This document shows positions 1-7,495 of a stretch of DNA of 64,000 nt, one piece after another. A program made the position numbers and the translations under genes. The stretch covers positions 1 to 64,000 of the forward strand of contig NZ_JBHSUL010000035.1 of NCBI RefSeq assembly GCF_042660675.1. The letters run 5' to 3'. The notes beneath the pieces are model-generated. The model had not been told where the DNA came from, searched no databases, and saw only the letters and a program-made list of their open reading frames with translations. Source of the stretch: Marinilactibacillus sp042660675 (GTDB lineage Bacteria; Bacillota; Bacilli; Lactobacillales; Carnobacteriaceae_A). Every line of letters starts with the position of its first letter. Positions within the stretch are counted from its first letter, which is position 1.

Positions 1-12
1 ATTATAAACAAG

Positions 13-62
13 AATAAACCCTATAAGGATTGTAAAAAAGCACAATTCTTACAGGGTTTATT
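13..62. terminator. Bidirectional-type terminator hairpin downstream of trmL
   Basis: Inverted repeat with arms 13-33 and 42-62 and an 8-base loop. Two positions need G-U pairs. It lies about 45 bases past the trmL stop. The T-rich tails are modest on both sides, so termination in either direction is inferred from the stem. Confidence 0.65.
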
Positions 63-105
63 TGTATTTGAATATTTTAAGGGACTTTTGTCCCAGCCTC
101 TTTTC

Positions 106-615
106 TTACTTCAATTTGTCATTTTCATAAGTGTGCGTCAATTCAAGATCCAAGAACTTTTGTTGTCTAAGTGCTTCATAAATTAGAATATTCGCTGTAT
201 TAGATAAATTTAACGAACGTACATGCTGGTCGTTCATTGGAATACGCAAGCAATCTTCCTCATATTCTTTCATAAATGCTTCTGGTAAACCCGTTGTTTC
301 TTTTCCAAAGATAAAGAAGTGATCTTGCGTTGTATCTGTGAAGTTTTCATCTGAATAAACCTTATTCGCAAACTTAGAAATCAGATAGAACTTCCCGTTC
401 TTTGCATACTCAATAAAGGCTTCCAGATTTTCATGATAAGTAATTTCAACTTCGTTCCAGTAATCGAGTCCTGCTCGTTTTAATTGTTTATCTTCGGTAC
501 TAAACCCTAGCGGTTTGATCAAATGCAAGTGCGTATTTGTACCTGCACAGGTTCTGGAAATATTACCAGTGTTCGCTGGTATCAGTGGTTCGTATAATAC
601 GATATGATTTGGCAT
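106..615 (-). CDS. trmL: tRNA (cytidine(34)-2'-O)-methyltransferase TrmL
   Basis: SPOUT-class methyltransferase expected to 2'-O-methylate the wobble base 34 of certain tRNA-Leu species using S-adenosylmethionine. The 169-residue length fits the TrmL/YibK family. Visible family motifs are the N-terminal IPANTGNISR segment, FGKETTGLP near residue 104 and the C-terminal RIPM..VRSLNLSNTANI stretch that forms the knotted SAM pocket. It starts 40 bases after the queG stop, so the two are probably one tRNA-modification unit. Nothing looks broken. Confidence 0.93.
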   Translation of the reverse strand: MPNHIVLYEPLIPANTGNISRTCAGTNTHLHLIKPLGFSTEDKQLKRAGLDYWNEVEITYHENLEAFIEYAKNGKFYLISKFANKVYSDENFTDTTQDHFFIFGKETTGLPEAFMKEYEEDCLRIPMNDQHVRSLNLSNTANILIYEALRQQKFLDLELTHTYENDKLK

Positions 616-654
616 TTCATTATCTCCTTAATTCTCAAATACATTTATGATATT

Positions 655-1806
655 TTACAGATTTTCCTTCATTGAAGCAATTGCTGTAGTGAATTCTTCA
701 ATTGTTTCTGGATCCGTTTCTTTAGCTAAAGCTTCCTCAAGAAAAAAGATCACATCCGGATTCGCTTCCCTTTTCAAGATCATGGAAATGGCCCAAGCTG
801 CCGTTCCTCTAATCATTGGACGTGGATCTTGATCAACGACTTTCAGTAACTCTGGAATCGCTGTACGGTCACGGTAATTGGCTAGTGCAATAATCGCATT
901 TCTCTGCAGGGGCTTCTTCCCTCTCCAAGAACCAGCCATTTCTCCATAAGTCTCTTTGAATTCTTTGTTAGATATAGTTAGTAAAGGTTTTAATAACGGC
1001 ATTGTTTTTTCGGGTTCGGGTTCCATTTCTTCATGAAAATGAGAATCAATCCCTTTATTGTAAGGACATACGATCTGACAGATATCACATCCATAAATGA
1101 CATGCCCCATTCTGCGACGATACTCTTTGGGCATATAGCCTTTGGTCTGAGTCTGGAAAGAAAGACATTTCTGAGCATTCATCCGTCCGTCTCCGAGTAA
1201 TGCTCCAGTAGGACAAGCTGTTACACATCGTGTACAATCCCCACAGCCGAAAGCGACCTCTTCATCGGGATCAAATTCAATATTTGTTATAATTTCACCT
1301 AAATAGACGTATGACCCAAATTCTTTTGTGATCAGCAATCCATTTCTACCGATAAATCCTAATCCTGCTCTTTGAGCTACTGCAACGTCGACTAGTTCAC
1401 CAGTATCAACCATTGGCTTGAACTCAGTTTCTGAGCTTGTCTCTTCTCGGATATACTCAATTAAGCGGTCCATTCGGTCTCTTAGAACATCGTGATAATC
1501 CGTTCCCCATGACGCTCGAGCAAATTCTCCACGTCTCTCCCCTTTGACTCTCGGAGGCTTGGTACCCATCTTTGAAGGATAAGCTACAGCTATCGCAATA
1601 ATGGACTTAGGCTTAGAAAATATTCTATCAGGATAGATCCGTTCTTCAATTACATCATGTTCAAAGCCGGAAGTATGACCTTTTTCTTTTTGTTTATGTA
1701 ATTTATCTTCGAGGTCATAAAAAGGCTCTGCATGTGTGAACCCAATTTTATCTATTCCAATTTCTTGAGCCTTCAATTGTATTTTTTCTTTAAGCGCTAA
1801 AGTCAT
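655..1806 (-). CDS. queG: Epoxyqueuosine reductase QueG
   Basis: Catalyses the last step of queuosine synthesis, reducing epoxyqueuosine to queuosine in tRNA, with cobalamin and two [4Fe-4S] clusters. The protein has 383 residues. Cysteines C188, C191, C194, C198 and C240, C243, C247 form the ferredoxin-like cluster motifs, and Asp134 in the MVDTGE segment matches the catalytic region. The C-terminal part (from about residue 290) is a HEAT-like repeat extension, as in Firmicutes QueG. The start has a strong AAAGGAGG ribosome site eight bases upstream. No other queuosine genes are in the window, so salvage versus synthesis cannot be decided. Confidence 0.95.
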   Translation of the reverse strand: MTLALKEKIQLKAQEIGIDKIGFTHAEPFYDLEDKLHKQKEKGHTSGFEHDVIEERIYPDRIFSKPKSIIAIAVAYPSKMGTKPPRVKGERRGEFARASWGTDYHDVLRDRMDRLIEYIREETSSETEFKPMVDTGELVDVAVAQRAGLGFIGRNGLLITKEFGSYVYLGEIITNIEFDPDEEVAFGCGDCTRCVTACPTGALLGDGRMNAQKCLSFQTQTKGYMPKEYRRRMGHVIYGCDICQIVCPYNKGIDSHFHEEMEPEPEKTMPLLKPLLTISNKEFKETYGEMAGSWRGKKPLQRNAIIALANYRDRTAIPELLKVVDQDPRPMIRGTAAWAISMILKREANPDVIFFLEEALAKETDPETIEEFTTAIASMKENL

Positions 1807-1843
1807 TACGGCTACCTCCTTTCATAATGGGGAATCGGTATAA

Positions 1844-1872
1844 ATTATAACCTATTTTCCTTTAAACTTAAA
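1844..1872 (-). promoter_or_regulatory. Probable sigma-A promoter of queG-trmL
   Basis: A perfect TATAAT -10 (1844-1849) with a weak TTTAAG at -35 (1867-1872) and 17-base spacing, about 40 bases upstream of the queG start. Confidence 0.5.
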
Positions 1873-1895
1873 TATCGTAATGTAAAATTAATTAC

Positions 1896-1943
1896 ACAAA
1901 AAAACGTATCGCCTCGGTGTCAAGCACTGCGAAGCGATACGTT
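1896..1943 (-). terminator. Strong intrinsic terminator of the structured RNA
   Basis: Arms 1903-1912 and 1934-1943 (AACGTATCGC type) pair perfectly, and the stem continues through TTCG/CGAG and GTG/CAC with a two-base bulge. On the minus strand a run of seven T follows. It closes transcription from the RNA candidate at 1897-2067 and possibly from rlmA. Confidence 0.85.
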
Positions 1944-2067
1944 AATTAAGCTGTTGCTATTTCACATTTTTTTATCAGCTTCTGATGGGGTGACTGATAA
2001 AAACCAATGAATCAAATCAGCTTATGTTCCATATGATAACACTGGACTATAGCGAATGCAAGGTACA
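1897..2067 (-). ncRNA. Putative structured small RNA between rlmA and queG
   Basis: A gene-free interval of about 380 bases carries a promoter (2074-2102), nested stems and a strong terminator, giving a predicted transcript near 170 nt. The outer stem pairs 1947-1953 with 2018-2024 and the inner perfect 10-bp stem pairs 1969-1978 with 1994-2003. The apical loop contains CACCCC, which could pair with Shine-Dalgarno sequences. I found no open reading frame. Size and nested stems recall 6S RNA, but I cannot assign a family, and it could instead be the rlmA 3' untranslated region. Confidence 0.5.
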
Positions 2068-2073
2068 GGCGGA

Positions 2074-2102
2074 ATTAATCTCGAAAATAAGGTAAAGTTC
2101 AA
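2074..2102 (-). promoter_or_regulatory. Candidate promoter of the small RNA
   Basis: TTGAAC (2097-2102) and ATTAAT (2074-2079) separated by 17 bases on the minus strand, placing a start near 2067, just ahead of the nested stems. Confidence 0.5.
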
Positions 2103-2189
2103 CAATATTGTGAACTTTCAGTAAAGGGGTTTACAAAAAAATCATCTGCAAATATAAACAAAGCATATTATCCAGTTATTTTTTCCAAG

Positions 2190-3017
2190 TTAAGCTTTTG
2201 TCCCAACCAATATTTCCATTTCAATGGTCACACTTTTCAAACCTTTCAAATCAATTTGCTCAGATGCATTCCATCCTAGCGGAGTCATTTCAACCAACAA
2301 TGGAACAAGTGATGGTTTCACATCATGCTTATATTGAATACTAATTCTTTCAGCACCTGGATAGTGATCAAAGAATTTTTCTACTACGTCTTTATTAGAA
2401 TAAGCTTTTTCGTCATTACCAGTTAATTCTCTTACCTCAATAAGATAACGTTCTGATGGAATAACCTTAATCACCTGACCGCCTTTTTTCAACAATCGAT
2501 CAAATTCACTATAATTTGACGGAGAAAGAATGTTGAAGATGGTATCGTAAGCATTTGACGCAAAAGGTGATCGAGCCAAGTCGGCTACACTCCAGAATGC
2601 TTCAGTATATAGAGCAGCTGCTAGCTGTATGGCATCTTTAGAAATATCAAAACCAATTTTTACACCTTCTAATCCCATCTCATGTAAATGGTGAAGATGA
2701 GAACCTTCTCCACAGCCAACATCCATGTGAACCCCATCTTTTTTTGAAACAGTCTGGAGGACTTCTTGTAGCATTGGATGCCAAAGCCCATCTTGGGCAA
2801 TGATTCTTCTAGATTTAAGCATTTCACTACTATAATCATTGTGGGGTTGTTTCAAAAGGAAATGAACCGTTCCTTTTTTTGAAAGATTAAATGAATGGCC
2901 TTGAATACAAATCATCTGATGACTATTAACTTCTAGGAAATTATCCTGACATACTGGACATTGAAATAACGCACTATTTTCTCTTAAGAAATGAGCTGAT
3001 TTTTCGATCTTTTTCAT
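2190..3017 (-). CDS. rlmA: 23S rRNA (guanine-N1)-methyltransferase, RlmA family
   Basis: SAM-dependent methyltransferase of 275 residues that should methylate a guanine in hairpin 35 of 23S rRNA. In Gram-positive bacteria this is usually G748 (RlmAII type), and members can affect macrolide or tylosin response. The N-terminal zinc site is visible as C20, C23, C37 and H41, followed by the SAM motif DVGCGEGSH near residue 100 and the NILSPSN segment typical of the family. The gene stands alone and is divergent from the DUF2188 gene. The exact target guanine cannot be read from sequence. Confidence 0.88.
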   Translation of the reverse strand: MKKIEKSAHFLRENSALFQCPVCQDNFLEVNSHQMICIQGHSFNLSKKGTVHFLLKQPHNDYSSEMLKSRRIIAQDGLWHPMLQEVLQTVSKKDGVHMDVGCGEGSHLHHLHEMGLEGVKIGFDISKDAIQLAAALYTEAFWSVADLARSPFASNAYDTIFNILSPSNYSEFDRLLKKGGQVIKVIPSERYLIEVRELTGNDEKAYSNKDVVEKFFDHYPGAERISIQYKHDVKPSLVPLLVEMTPLGWNASEQIDLKGLKSVTIEMEILVGTKA

Positions 3018-3094
3018 AGCAACCTCTTTTACTTATTTTCCTTCATATTATTTTAAAACATGAAGTCTAAATATTCGTCTTAATTCTATATTCA

Positions 3095-3103
3095 TGATAT
3101 AAC
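3095..3103 (+). promoter_or_regulatory. Possible extended -10 promoter of the DUF2188 gene
   Basis: TGATATAAC (TG at 3095-3096, TATAAC at 3098-3103) lies about 30 bases before the start codon. No convincing -35 is visible. Confidence 0.35.
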
Positions 3104-3133
3104 GAAAAGAGAAAATATGAAAGGATGATTTGT

Positions 3134-3565
3134 ATGCCATGGGATACTAAAGACTATCCAGATGCTATGAAGAATTTAAAAAATGTCGTACGCAAAAAGG
3201 CTATTGATATTGCGAATGCCTTATTGGACAATGGTTACCCAGAAGATCGTGCCATACCAATCGCTATAAGCCAAGCAGAAGACTGGTTTGACAAGTCAGA
3301 TCATGATGAAATACAAGCTTTTGATTCGAATCAGAAACCGAGAAAAGATGACGATCACGAACATACTAGTAATGCCGATTTGCTAGACAATGATGTACTG
3401 GTATACTTTGAAGACAATGAATGGAAAGTTCGAACAAAAAATGCAAAAAGACCAGATTCCACGTTTGACACAAAAAAGGATGCTACAAATCGCGCCAAAG
3501 AAATTGCGGACAACAAAGAATCTAATGTTATTTCCTACACTAAAGACGGGAAAAAACAATCTTAA
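3134..3565 (+). CDS. DUF2188 domain protein of unknown function
   Basis: A soluble, acidic, charged protein of 143 residues. Residues 1-55 form a helical N-terminal part resembling small uncharacterised proteins that open with PWDTKDYPD. The C-terminal 50 residues (YFEDNEWKVRT, then a Lys-rich DATNRAKEIA segment) match the DUF2188 fold. I chose the ATG at 3134 because the AAAGGA ribosome site abuts the upstream ATG at 3125 but is well spaced from 3134. It is the only plus-strand gene I accept in this window. Function is unknown; stress-related roles have been suggested for similar small proteins, but nothing here shows that. Confidence 0.75.
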   Translation: MPWDTKDYPDAMKNLKNVVRKKAIDIANALLDNGYPEDRAIPIAISQAEDWFDKSDHDEIQAFDSNQKPRKDDDHEHTSNADLLDNDVLVYFEDNEWKVRTKNAKRPDSTFDTKKDATNRAKEIADNKESNVISYTKDGKKQS

Positions 3566-3572
3566 AATTCTA

Positions 3573-3625
3573 AAAGAATACCATCTTAGACTACCTTATC
3601 AGGTAAGGCTAGGATGGTATTCTTT
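3573..3625. terminator. Bidirectional terminator between convergent genes
   Basis: Perfect 13-bp arms 3573-3585 and 3613-3625 (AAAGAATACCATC type) with further inner pairing (TACCT/AGGTA). A-rich and T-rich flanks suit both the DUF2188 gene and arcA, whose stop is three bases away. Confidence 0.85.
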
Positions 3626-3627
3626 GA

Positions 3628-4857
3628 TTAATTTCTATTAAAAGGCATACTCATACATCTGGGGCCGCCACGCCCTCTTGACAGCTCACTTGAAGGAATT
3701 TCCAATACTTTAACACCGTGTTCTCTCATAAGATTATTTGAAACATAATTACGATTATATGTGACGACTACACCGGGTTCTATCGCTAAAGTGTTTGATC
3801 CATCGTTCCATTGTTCCCGAGGCGCAGCGATAGCATCCCCACCCCCACAAGGAATCAAAGCAATCTCAGGTAGGTTTAAAACTTGTTTAAGGACTTCAGT
3901 TAAATCTGAATGTTGTTTTAAGTGGATATCACCGTCTGACTTGCCAGGCTCTAAGATATAAACAGACATTTTACCATCAAGTCCCTGAATTCCTGGGTGA
4001 ATTGTAAATTTATCCTTATCAATCATTGTAAAAACCGTGTCCAAGTGCATCATTGCCCGAACTCTAGGAATTTCAATTGCAACAACTTTTGAGAAGGTCG
4101 CATGCTTTTCAAACAAGGTCCGTGCCAGTTCTTCAATAGCAAGACCAGAAGTTCTCTGGGAAATACCGATTGCTAAAACATCGTCACTCAATACGAGTAC
4201 ATCTCCTCCTTCAATCGAGGTAGAAACGGTTCTGTCTCTCCAGACTTCCAAGTTAGATTGCTTGAATTCAGGATGATGTTTAACAATAATATCCATGAAT
4301 AAAGATTCACGTTTTCTAGCCTTGTAGGTCATATTGTTAATAGAAATTCCATTATCTAGTATGTTCGCAGGATCCCTCGTATAGTACAAATTAGGCATTG
4401 GTTGCATTAAAAATAAAGAGCTTTTTTCATGGTCGGCTATCCAAGATAATGAGTTCGAATCAATATCAATCTCATCATTACGAACACCACCCATAATTTT
4501 ATCCACTAGGTCTTGCGTAGAGAATGTCATTAGATAATTTTTTAGTTCCTTTGTAATATCTGACTCATAAACTCCAGACTCATTCATAAATTTATCAATA
4601 ACCATTTCTCTAATTCCTGCAGCGTCAATTGCTTCTGCTACAAGTTTTTCAAGATACAATACTTCTGATCCATTATCTCTTAAAAGTTGCGCAAAGGCAT
4701 CATGTTCTTGTTGTATTATTGGTAAATAAGGAATGTCATCAAACAAAAGATCATGCATTGTGTTGGGGGTCAGATTCTCTACTTCTTTACCGGGTCTTTT
4801 TAATAAAACAGAATTTAGTTTAGTGATTTCGGATTTCACGTTGAAGATCATACTCAT
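3628..4857 (-). CDS. arcA: Arginine deiminase
   Basis: Hydrolyses arginine to citrulline and ammonia, the first step of the ATP-yielding arginine deiminase pathway, and also counters acid stress. The 409-residue protein shows EGGDVL, HLDTVFTMID, the GGGDAIAAPREQW segment and the nucleophile Cys401 in GGPRCMSMPF. I start at ATG 4857 because it has an AGGAGG site; an upstream in-frame ATG at 4920 would add 21 residues inside the promoter. No arcB, arcC or arcD lies nearby, so the rest of the pathway must be encoded elsewhere or be absent. A good ArgR box lies upstream. Confidence 0.95.
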   Translation of the reverse strand: MSMIFNVKSEITKLNSVLLKRPGKEVENLTPNTMHDLLFDDIPYLPIIQQEHDAFAQLLRDNGSEVLYLEKLVAEAIDAAGIREMVIDKFMNESGVYESDITKELKNYLMTFSTQDLVDKIMGGVRNDEIDIDSNSLSWIADHEKSSLFLMQPMPNLYYTRDPANILDNGISINNMTYKARKRESLFMDIIVKHHPEFKQSNLEVWRDRTVSTSIEGGDVLVLSDDVLAIGISQRTSGLAIEELARTLFEKHATFSKVVAIEIPRVRAMMHLDTVFTMIDKDKFTIHPGIQGLDGKMSVYILEPGKSDGDIHLKQHSDLTEVLKQVLNLPEIALIPCGGGDAIAAPREQWNDGSNTLAIEPGVVVTYNRNYVSNNLMREHGVKVLEIPSSELSRGRGGPRCMSMPFNRN

Positions 4858-4891
4858 TTTTGTCCTCCTGTAGCAAGTAGTTATAATCATT

Positions 4892-4920
4892 ATAATAAAG
4901 ACTTTTACTTGGAAAAACAA
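4892..4920 (-). promoter_or_regulatory. arcA promoter overlapped by a palindrome
   Basis: TTGTTT (4915-4920), 17 bases, then TATTAT (4892-4897). The -10 region overlaps a perfect 15-base palindrome TTATAATCATTATAA at 4881-4895, a possible operator. Confidence 0.55.
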
Positions 4921-4962
4921 TCAAAAGGAAAAAATGGTAAAAGATTCACTCTAAAGCTATTA

Positions 4963-4980
4963 TTTGAATTTTTATACATA
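4963..4980 (-). promoter_or_regulatory. ArgR/AhrC box upstream of arcA
   Basis: The minus strand reads TATGTATAAAAATTCAAA, close to the Bacilli ARG box CATGAATAAAAATTCAAG, about 45 bases upstream of the -35. It suggests arginine-dependent control of arcA. Binding is inferred from sequence only. Confidence 0.6.
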
Positions 4981-4999
4981 ATGATTGGAATTTTAAACA

Positions 5000-5064
5000 A
5001 TAAAAGAACCTTGATTTAGCATCCTCGAGCTAGAAAGCGTCGAAAGTACATTCATCAAAGTTCT
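5000..5064 (-). terminator. Long-loop terminator after the ytxH-type gene
   Basis: Arms 5005-5015 and 5054-5064 form an 11-bp stem with one G-U pair, followed by TTTTATTG on the minus strand. The loop is long (38 bases), so strength is uncertain. Confidence 0.5.
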
Positions 5065-5089
5065 ATATTTTATCTAAGACTAAAGGCAT

Positions 5090-5410
5090 TTATAGTTTAA
5101 CATCAGGTATAACGACAGGATCATCTACCAGGGCCGTATTTTCTGGTGGTGCAGCGACCGTCTCTGGTGTAACCTCATATTGAACAGGTGGATTATATGA
5201 CTCCGTATCTGTTAATTTTTCAGATACGGCAATTTCTGCTTCATCTAGCATTTCATCTAGTTTGATAACCATCTTATTTTTGGATTCATTTGCCTTATCT
5301 TTAATGTCTTCTTGAAGCGCATCTCCAGATTTCTGAGCTAATAAATAAGCTGAAGCTACTCCTATCGTACTCCCTAAAATAACGCCTAATCCAAAACTTC
5401 CTTTTGACAT
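5090..5410 (-). CDS. YtxH-like small membrane protein
   Basis: The 106-residue protein starts with a glycine-rich hydrophobic segment (residues 6-26) typical of YtxH/general-stress proteins. A charged helical region follows (residues 30-65), then a Pro/Val/Glu-rich tail. It is probably membrane-anchored by the N-terminus with the rest cytoplasmic. Its strong AGGAGG site lies inside the end of the aminotransferase gene, four bases away, so the two are co-transcribed. The biochemical function of this family is not known. Confidence 0.65.
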   Translation of the reverse strand: MSKGSFGLGVILGSTIGVASAYLLAQKSGDALQEDIKDKANESKNKMVIKLDEMLDEAEIAVSEKLTDTESYNPPVQYEVTPETVAAPPENTALVDDPVVIPDVKL

Positions 5411-5414
5411 ATTG

Positions 5415-6686
5415 TTATTCGCCTCCTAAAAAATTTTCTCCATATTTCTCAAGTGTTACGAGCTCGACACAAGTACACAAAGCCTCTAAGGCAACTTCTA
5501 GTTTATCTAATCCGATATAACTTGGTGCCAATCTGATACTATTATCAAGAGGATTGATACCGTATGGATAAGTTGCATTCGCTGGTGTTAATTGTATTCC
5601 AATTTGCTCCATTTTGTCCACTATTTCGGTTGCACAACCATTTGCGGTTGTAAGATGAACAAAGTATCCACCTTTTGGTTCTGTCCATTTCAGAAACTGA
5701 CTTCTTTCTCCTCCAAAGTATGCTTCAAAAATCGCTTGTATCCATTCAAATTTAGGACGCAAGATGTCTGCATGTTTTTCCATCAATATCTCTATCGTTT
5801 CTTGATCTTTCAAAAAGTCCACGTGTCTCTTCTGGTTCAACTTATCAAAACTAATAATTTGTTTGCTGAGCTCTTCAGCAAATTTTAGGATATTTGTCTC
5901 CGATGCGCCTACTGCCGCCACACCAGCACCTGGAAAAGTCATTTTAGAAGTAGACACGAACATAAAGGGACGATTCGGTACACCAGCTTCTTTGCAAGCT
6001 TCTAATATATTGAATGCTTGTTCTTTTTCATCAAATAGATGGTGAACAGTGTAAGCATTGTCCCACATGATCAAAAAGTCATCCGCTGCCGTGTGCATAT
6101 CTGCTAAGCGTTCAACGACTTCATCAGAGTACGTTTCACCAGTAGGGTTGCTATACGTAGGGACACAGAAAATCCCTTTAATGGAAGCGTCTTGTGAAAC
6201 AATTTTTTCTACTATTTCCATATCAGGTCCTGAACCGGTCAGTTCTACTGGAATCATCTCAATGCCTAACCTTTCGAGCATAGAAAAATGTCTATCGTAA
6301 CCAGGACTTGGACAAAGGAACTTAACTTTTTCTTCATTACTCCAGTTTGACTTTCCTGTGAACATTTGCATAACGAGCACACTATACATTAATTGAAGGC
6401 TTGAATTTCCGGCGACAATGGTTTCTTCAATCGACGTACCTAGTAAATTACTAAATAGTAATCTAGCTTCCTTGATCCCCATTAGTCCGCCGTAATTACG
6501 AATATCTTGCTCATCTTCACTAAGCCAATCAGAACTTACCATTTTGTCTAACAATGGTTTTGCTAACTCTAATTGCTTAGTAGACGGAATCCCCCTTGCT
6601 ATCGTAATTTCAAATGGTCTATTTTGATAAGCCTTGTATTGCTCTCGAACTTGTTCTAATCTCGAAGTTTGTTGATGATTATCCAT
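5415..6686 (-). CDS. Aspartate aminotransferase, class I/II PLP enzyme (AspT-like subgroup)
   Basis: Pyridoxal-phosphate transaminase of 423 residues, likely exchanging amino groups between aspartate and 2-oxoglutarate. It resembles the unusual Corynebacterium-type AspT subgroup rather than classical AspB, judged by the NYGGLMGIKEAR opening, AGNSSLQLMY, the CVPTYSNPTGETYS stretch and the Schiff-base lysine in STSKMTFPGAG. It takes the place near asnS-dnaD-nth where Bacillus has aspB, but downstream of nth and behind a terminator. Substrate specificity is inferred from family. Confidence 0.8.
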   Translation of the reverse strand: MDNHQQTSRLEQVREQYKAYQNRPFEITIARGIPSTKQLELAKPLLDKMVSSDWLSEDEQDIRNYGGLMGIKEARLLFSNLLGTSIEETIVAGNSSLQLMYSVLVMQMFTGKSNWSNEEKVKFLCPSPGYDRHFSMLERLGIEMIPVELTGSGPDMEIVEKIVSQDASIKGIFCVPTYSNPTGETYSDEVVERLADMHTAADDFLIMWDNAYTVHHLFDEKEQAFNILEACKEAGVPNRPFMFVSTSKMTFPGAGVAAVGASETNILKFAEELSKQIISFDKLNQKRHVDFLKDQETIEILMEKHADILRPKFEWIQAIFEAYFGGERSQFLKWTEPKGGYFVHLTTANGCATEIVDKMEQIGIQLTPANATYPYGINPLDNSIRLAPSYIGLDKLEVALEALCTCVELVTLEKYGENFLGGE

Positions 6687-6795
6687 ACTGATCCCCCTAT
6701 AATGATCTTAAATAAGTAAAATGATGGAAAGATTTATGCTATTAGTATAACGTATTTAAAAGAATTAGAGAAATTCTTCAATTAAATTTCATTCT

Positions 6796-6830
6796 AAAAA
6801 AAAAGCAGAGTACATCATACTCTGCTTTTT
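6796..6830 (-). terminator. Terminator overlapping the end of nth
   Basis: Perfect 13-bp arms 6800-6812 and 6818-6830 with a five-base loop and a long T run on the minus strand. The upstream arm encodes the last residues of Nth (KSRV), and the stop codon lies in the loop. Confidence 0.9.
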
Positions 6831-7474
6831 GATTCTAAATTTTCTTTGATTCGCTGAATACATTGGTTATGATCATGCGTTCTTGCAGGACATTGATAGC
6901 GTCCAAAAAAGATCATACGATGATGGGCAATACTCCACAATTCTTCTGGTAATTTTTCCATCAAGCTATCTTCTACTTGGCGGACGGTTGCTTGCTGCGA
7001 ACAAATATTGAATTTCTTACTAATTCTTTCTACATGTGTGTCAACGGCAATAGCTGGTTTATCGAAAGCAACACTCATTACTACATTAGCAGTTTTTCGT
7101 CCAACGCCGGGCAGACTTTCCAACTCTTTATGTGTAGACGGTACAATCCCATCAAATCGTTCTATCAATTCTCGAGAACAGTTTTTAACGAATTTTGCTT
7201 TATTACGGTAAAGTCCAATGGTTTTGATTTTATTCATGATGTCATCTAATGGAGCCTCCATCATCAATTCTGGGGTAGGATAAGCTTCAAAGAGTGCTGG
7301 GGTCACTTTATTTACAGCGATATCTGTTGTCTGCGCACTCATTATGACAGAGATGAGCAGTTCAAAAGAATTCTTGTGGTTTAATTCAGCTTTAGCCTCC
7401 GGAAATAACTTTCCCATAGCTTCAATCAATTTAGTTGTCTCTGAACTAGTCAGTAAAACTTCACTATCAGACAT
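6815..7474 (-). CDS. nth: Endonuclease III-like DNA glycosylase lacking the usual iron-sulfur ligands
   Basis: Bifunctional glycosylase/AP lyase for oxidised pyrimidines, 219 residues. The helix-hairpin-helix LPGVGRKTANVV carries catalytic Lys127, and Asp145 in VDTHVERI is present. The normal C-terminal cluster motif C-X6-C-X2-C-X5-C is missing. Only C195 and C205 remain, nine residues apart, and the protein ends 14 residues later. I see no frameshift, so this looks like evolved loss rather than damage. It is the last gene of the dinG-tseB-asnS-dnaD-nth order shared with Bacillus. Confidence 0.9.
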   Translation of the reverse strand: MSDSEVLLTSSETTKLIEAMGKLFPEAKAELNHKNSFELLISVIMSAQTTDIAVNKVTPALFEAYPTPELMMEAPLDDIMNKIKTIGLYRNKAKFVKNCSRELIERFDGIVPSTHKELESLPGVGRKTANVVMSVAFDKPAIAVDTHVERISKKFNICSQQATVRQVEDSLMEKLPEELWSIAHHRMIFFGRYQCPARTHDHNQCIQRIKENLESKSRV

Positions 7475-7495
7475 GAAAAGCTCCTTTTTAAATCT

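Noticed and set aside
3390..3641. 83-codon plus-strand frame inside and after the DUF2188 gene
   Set aside because: It overlaps the DUF2188 frame and runs through the terminator.
4858..4920. N-terminal extension of arcA by 21 residues
   Set aside because: It covers the promoter and the ribosome site; the family begins near ATG 4857.
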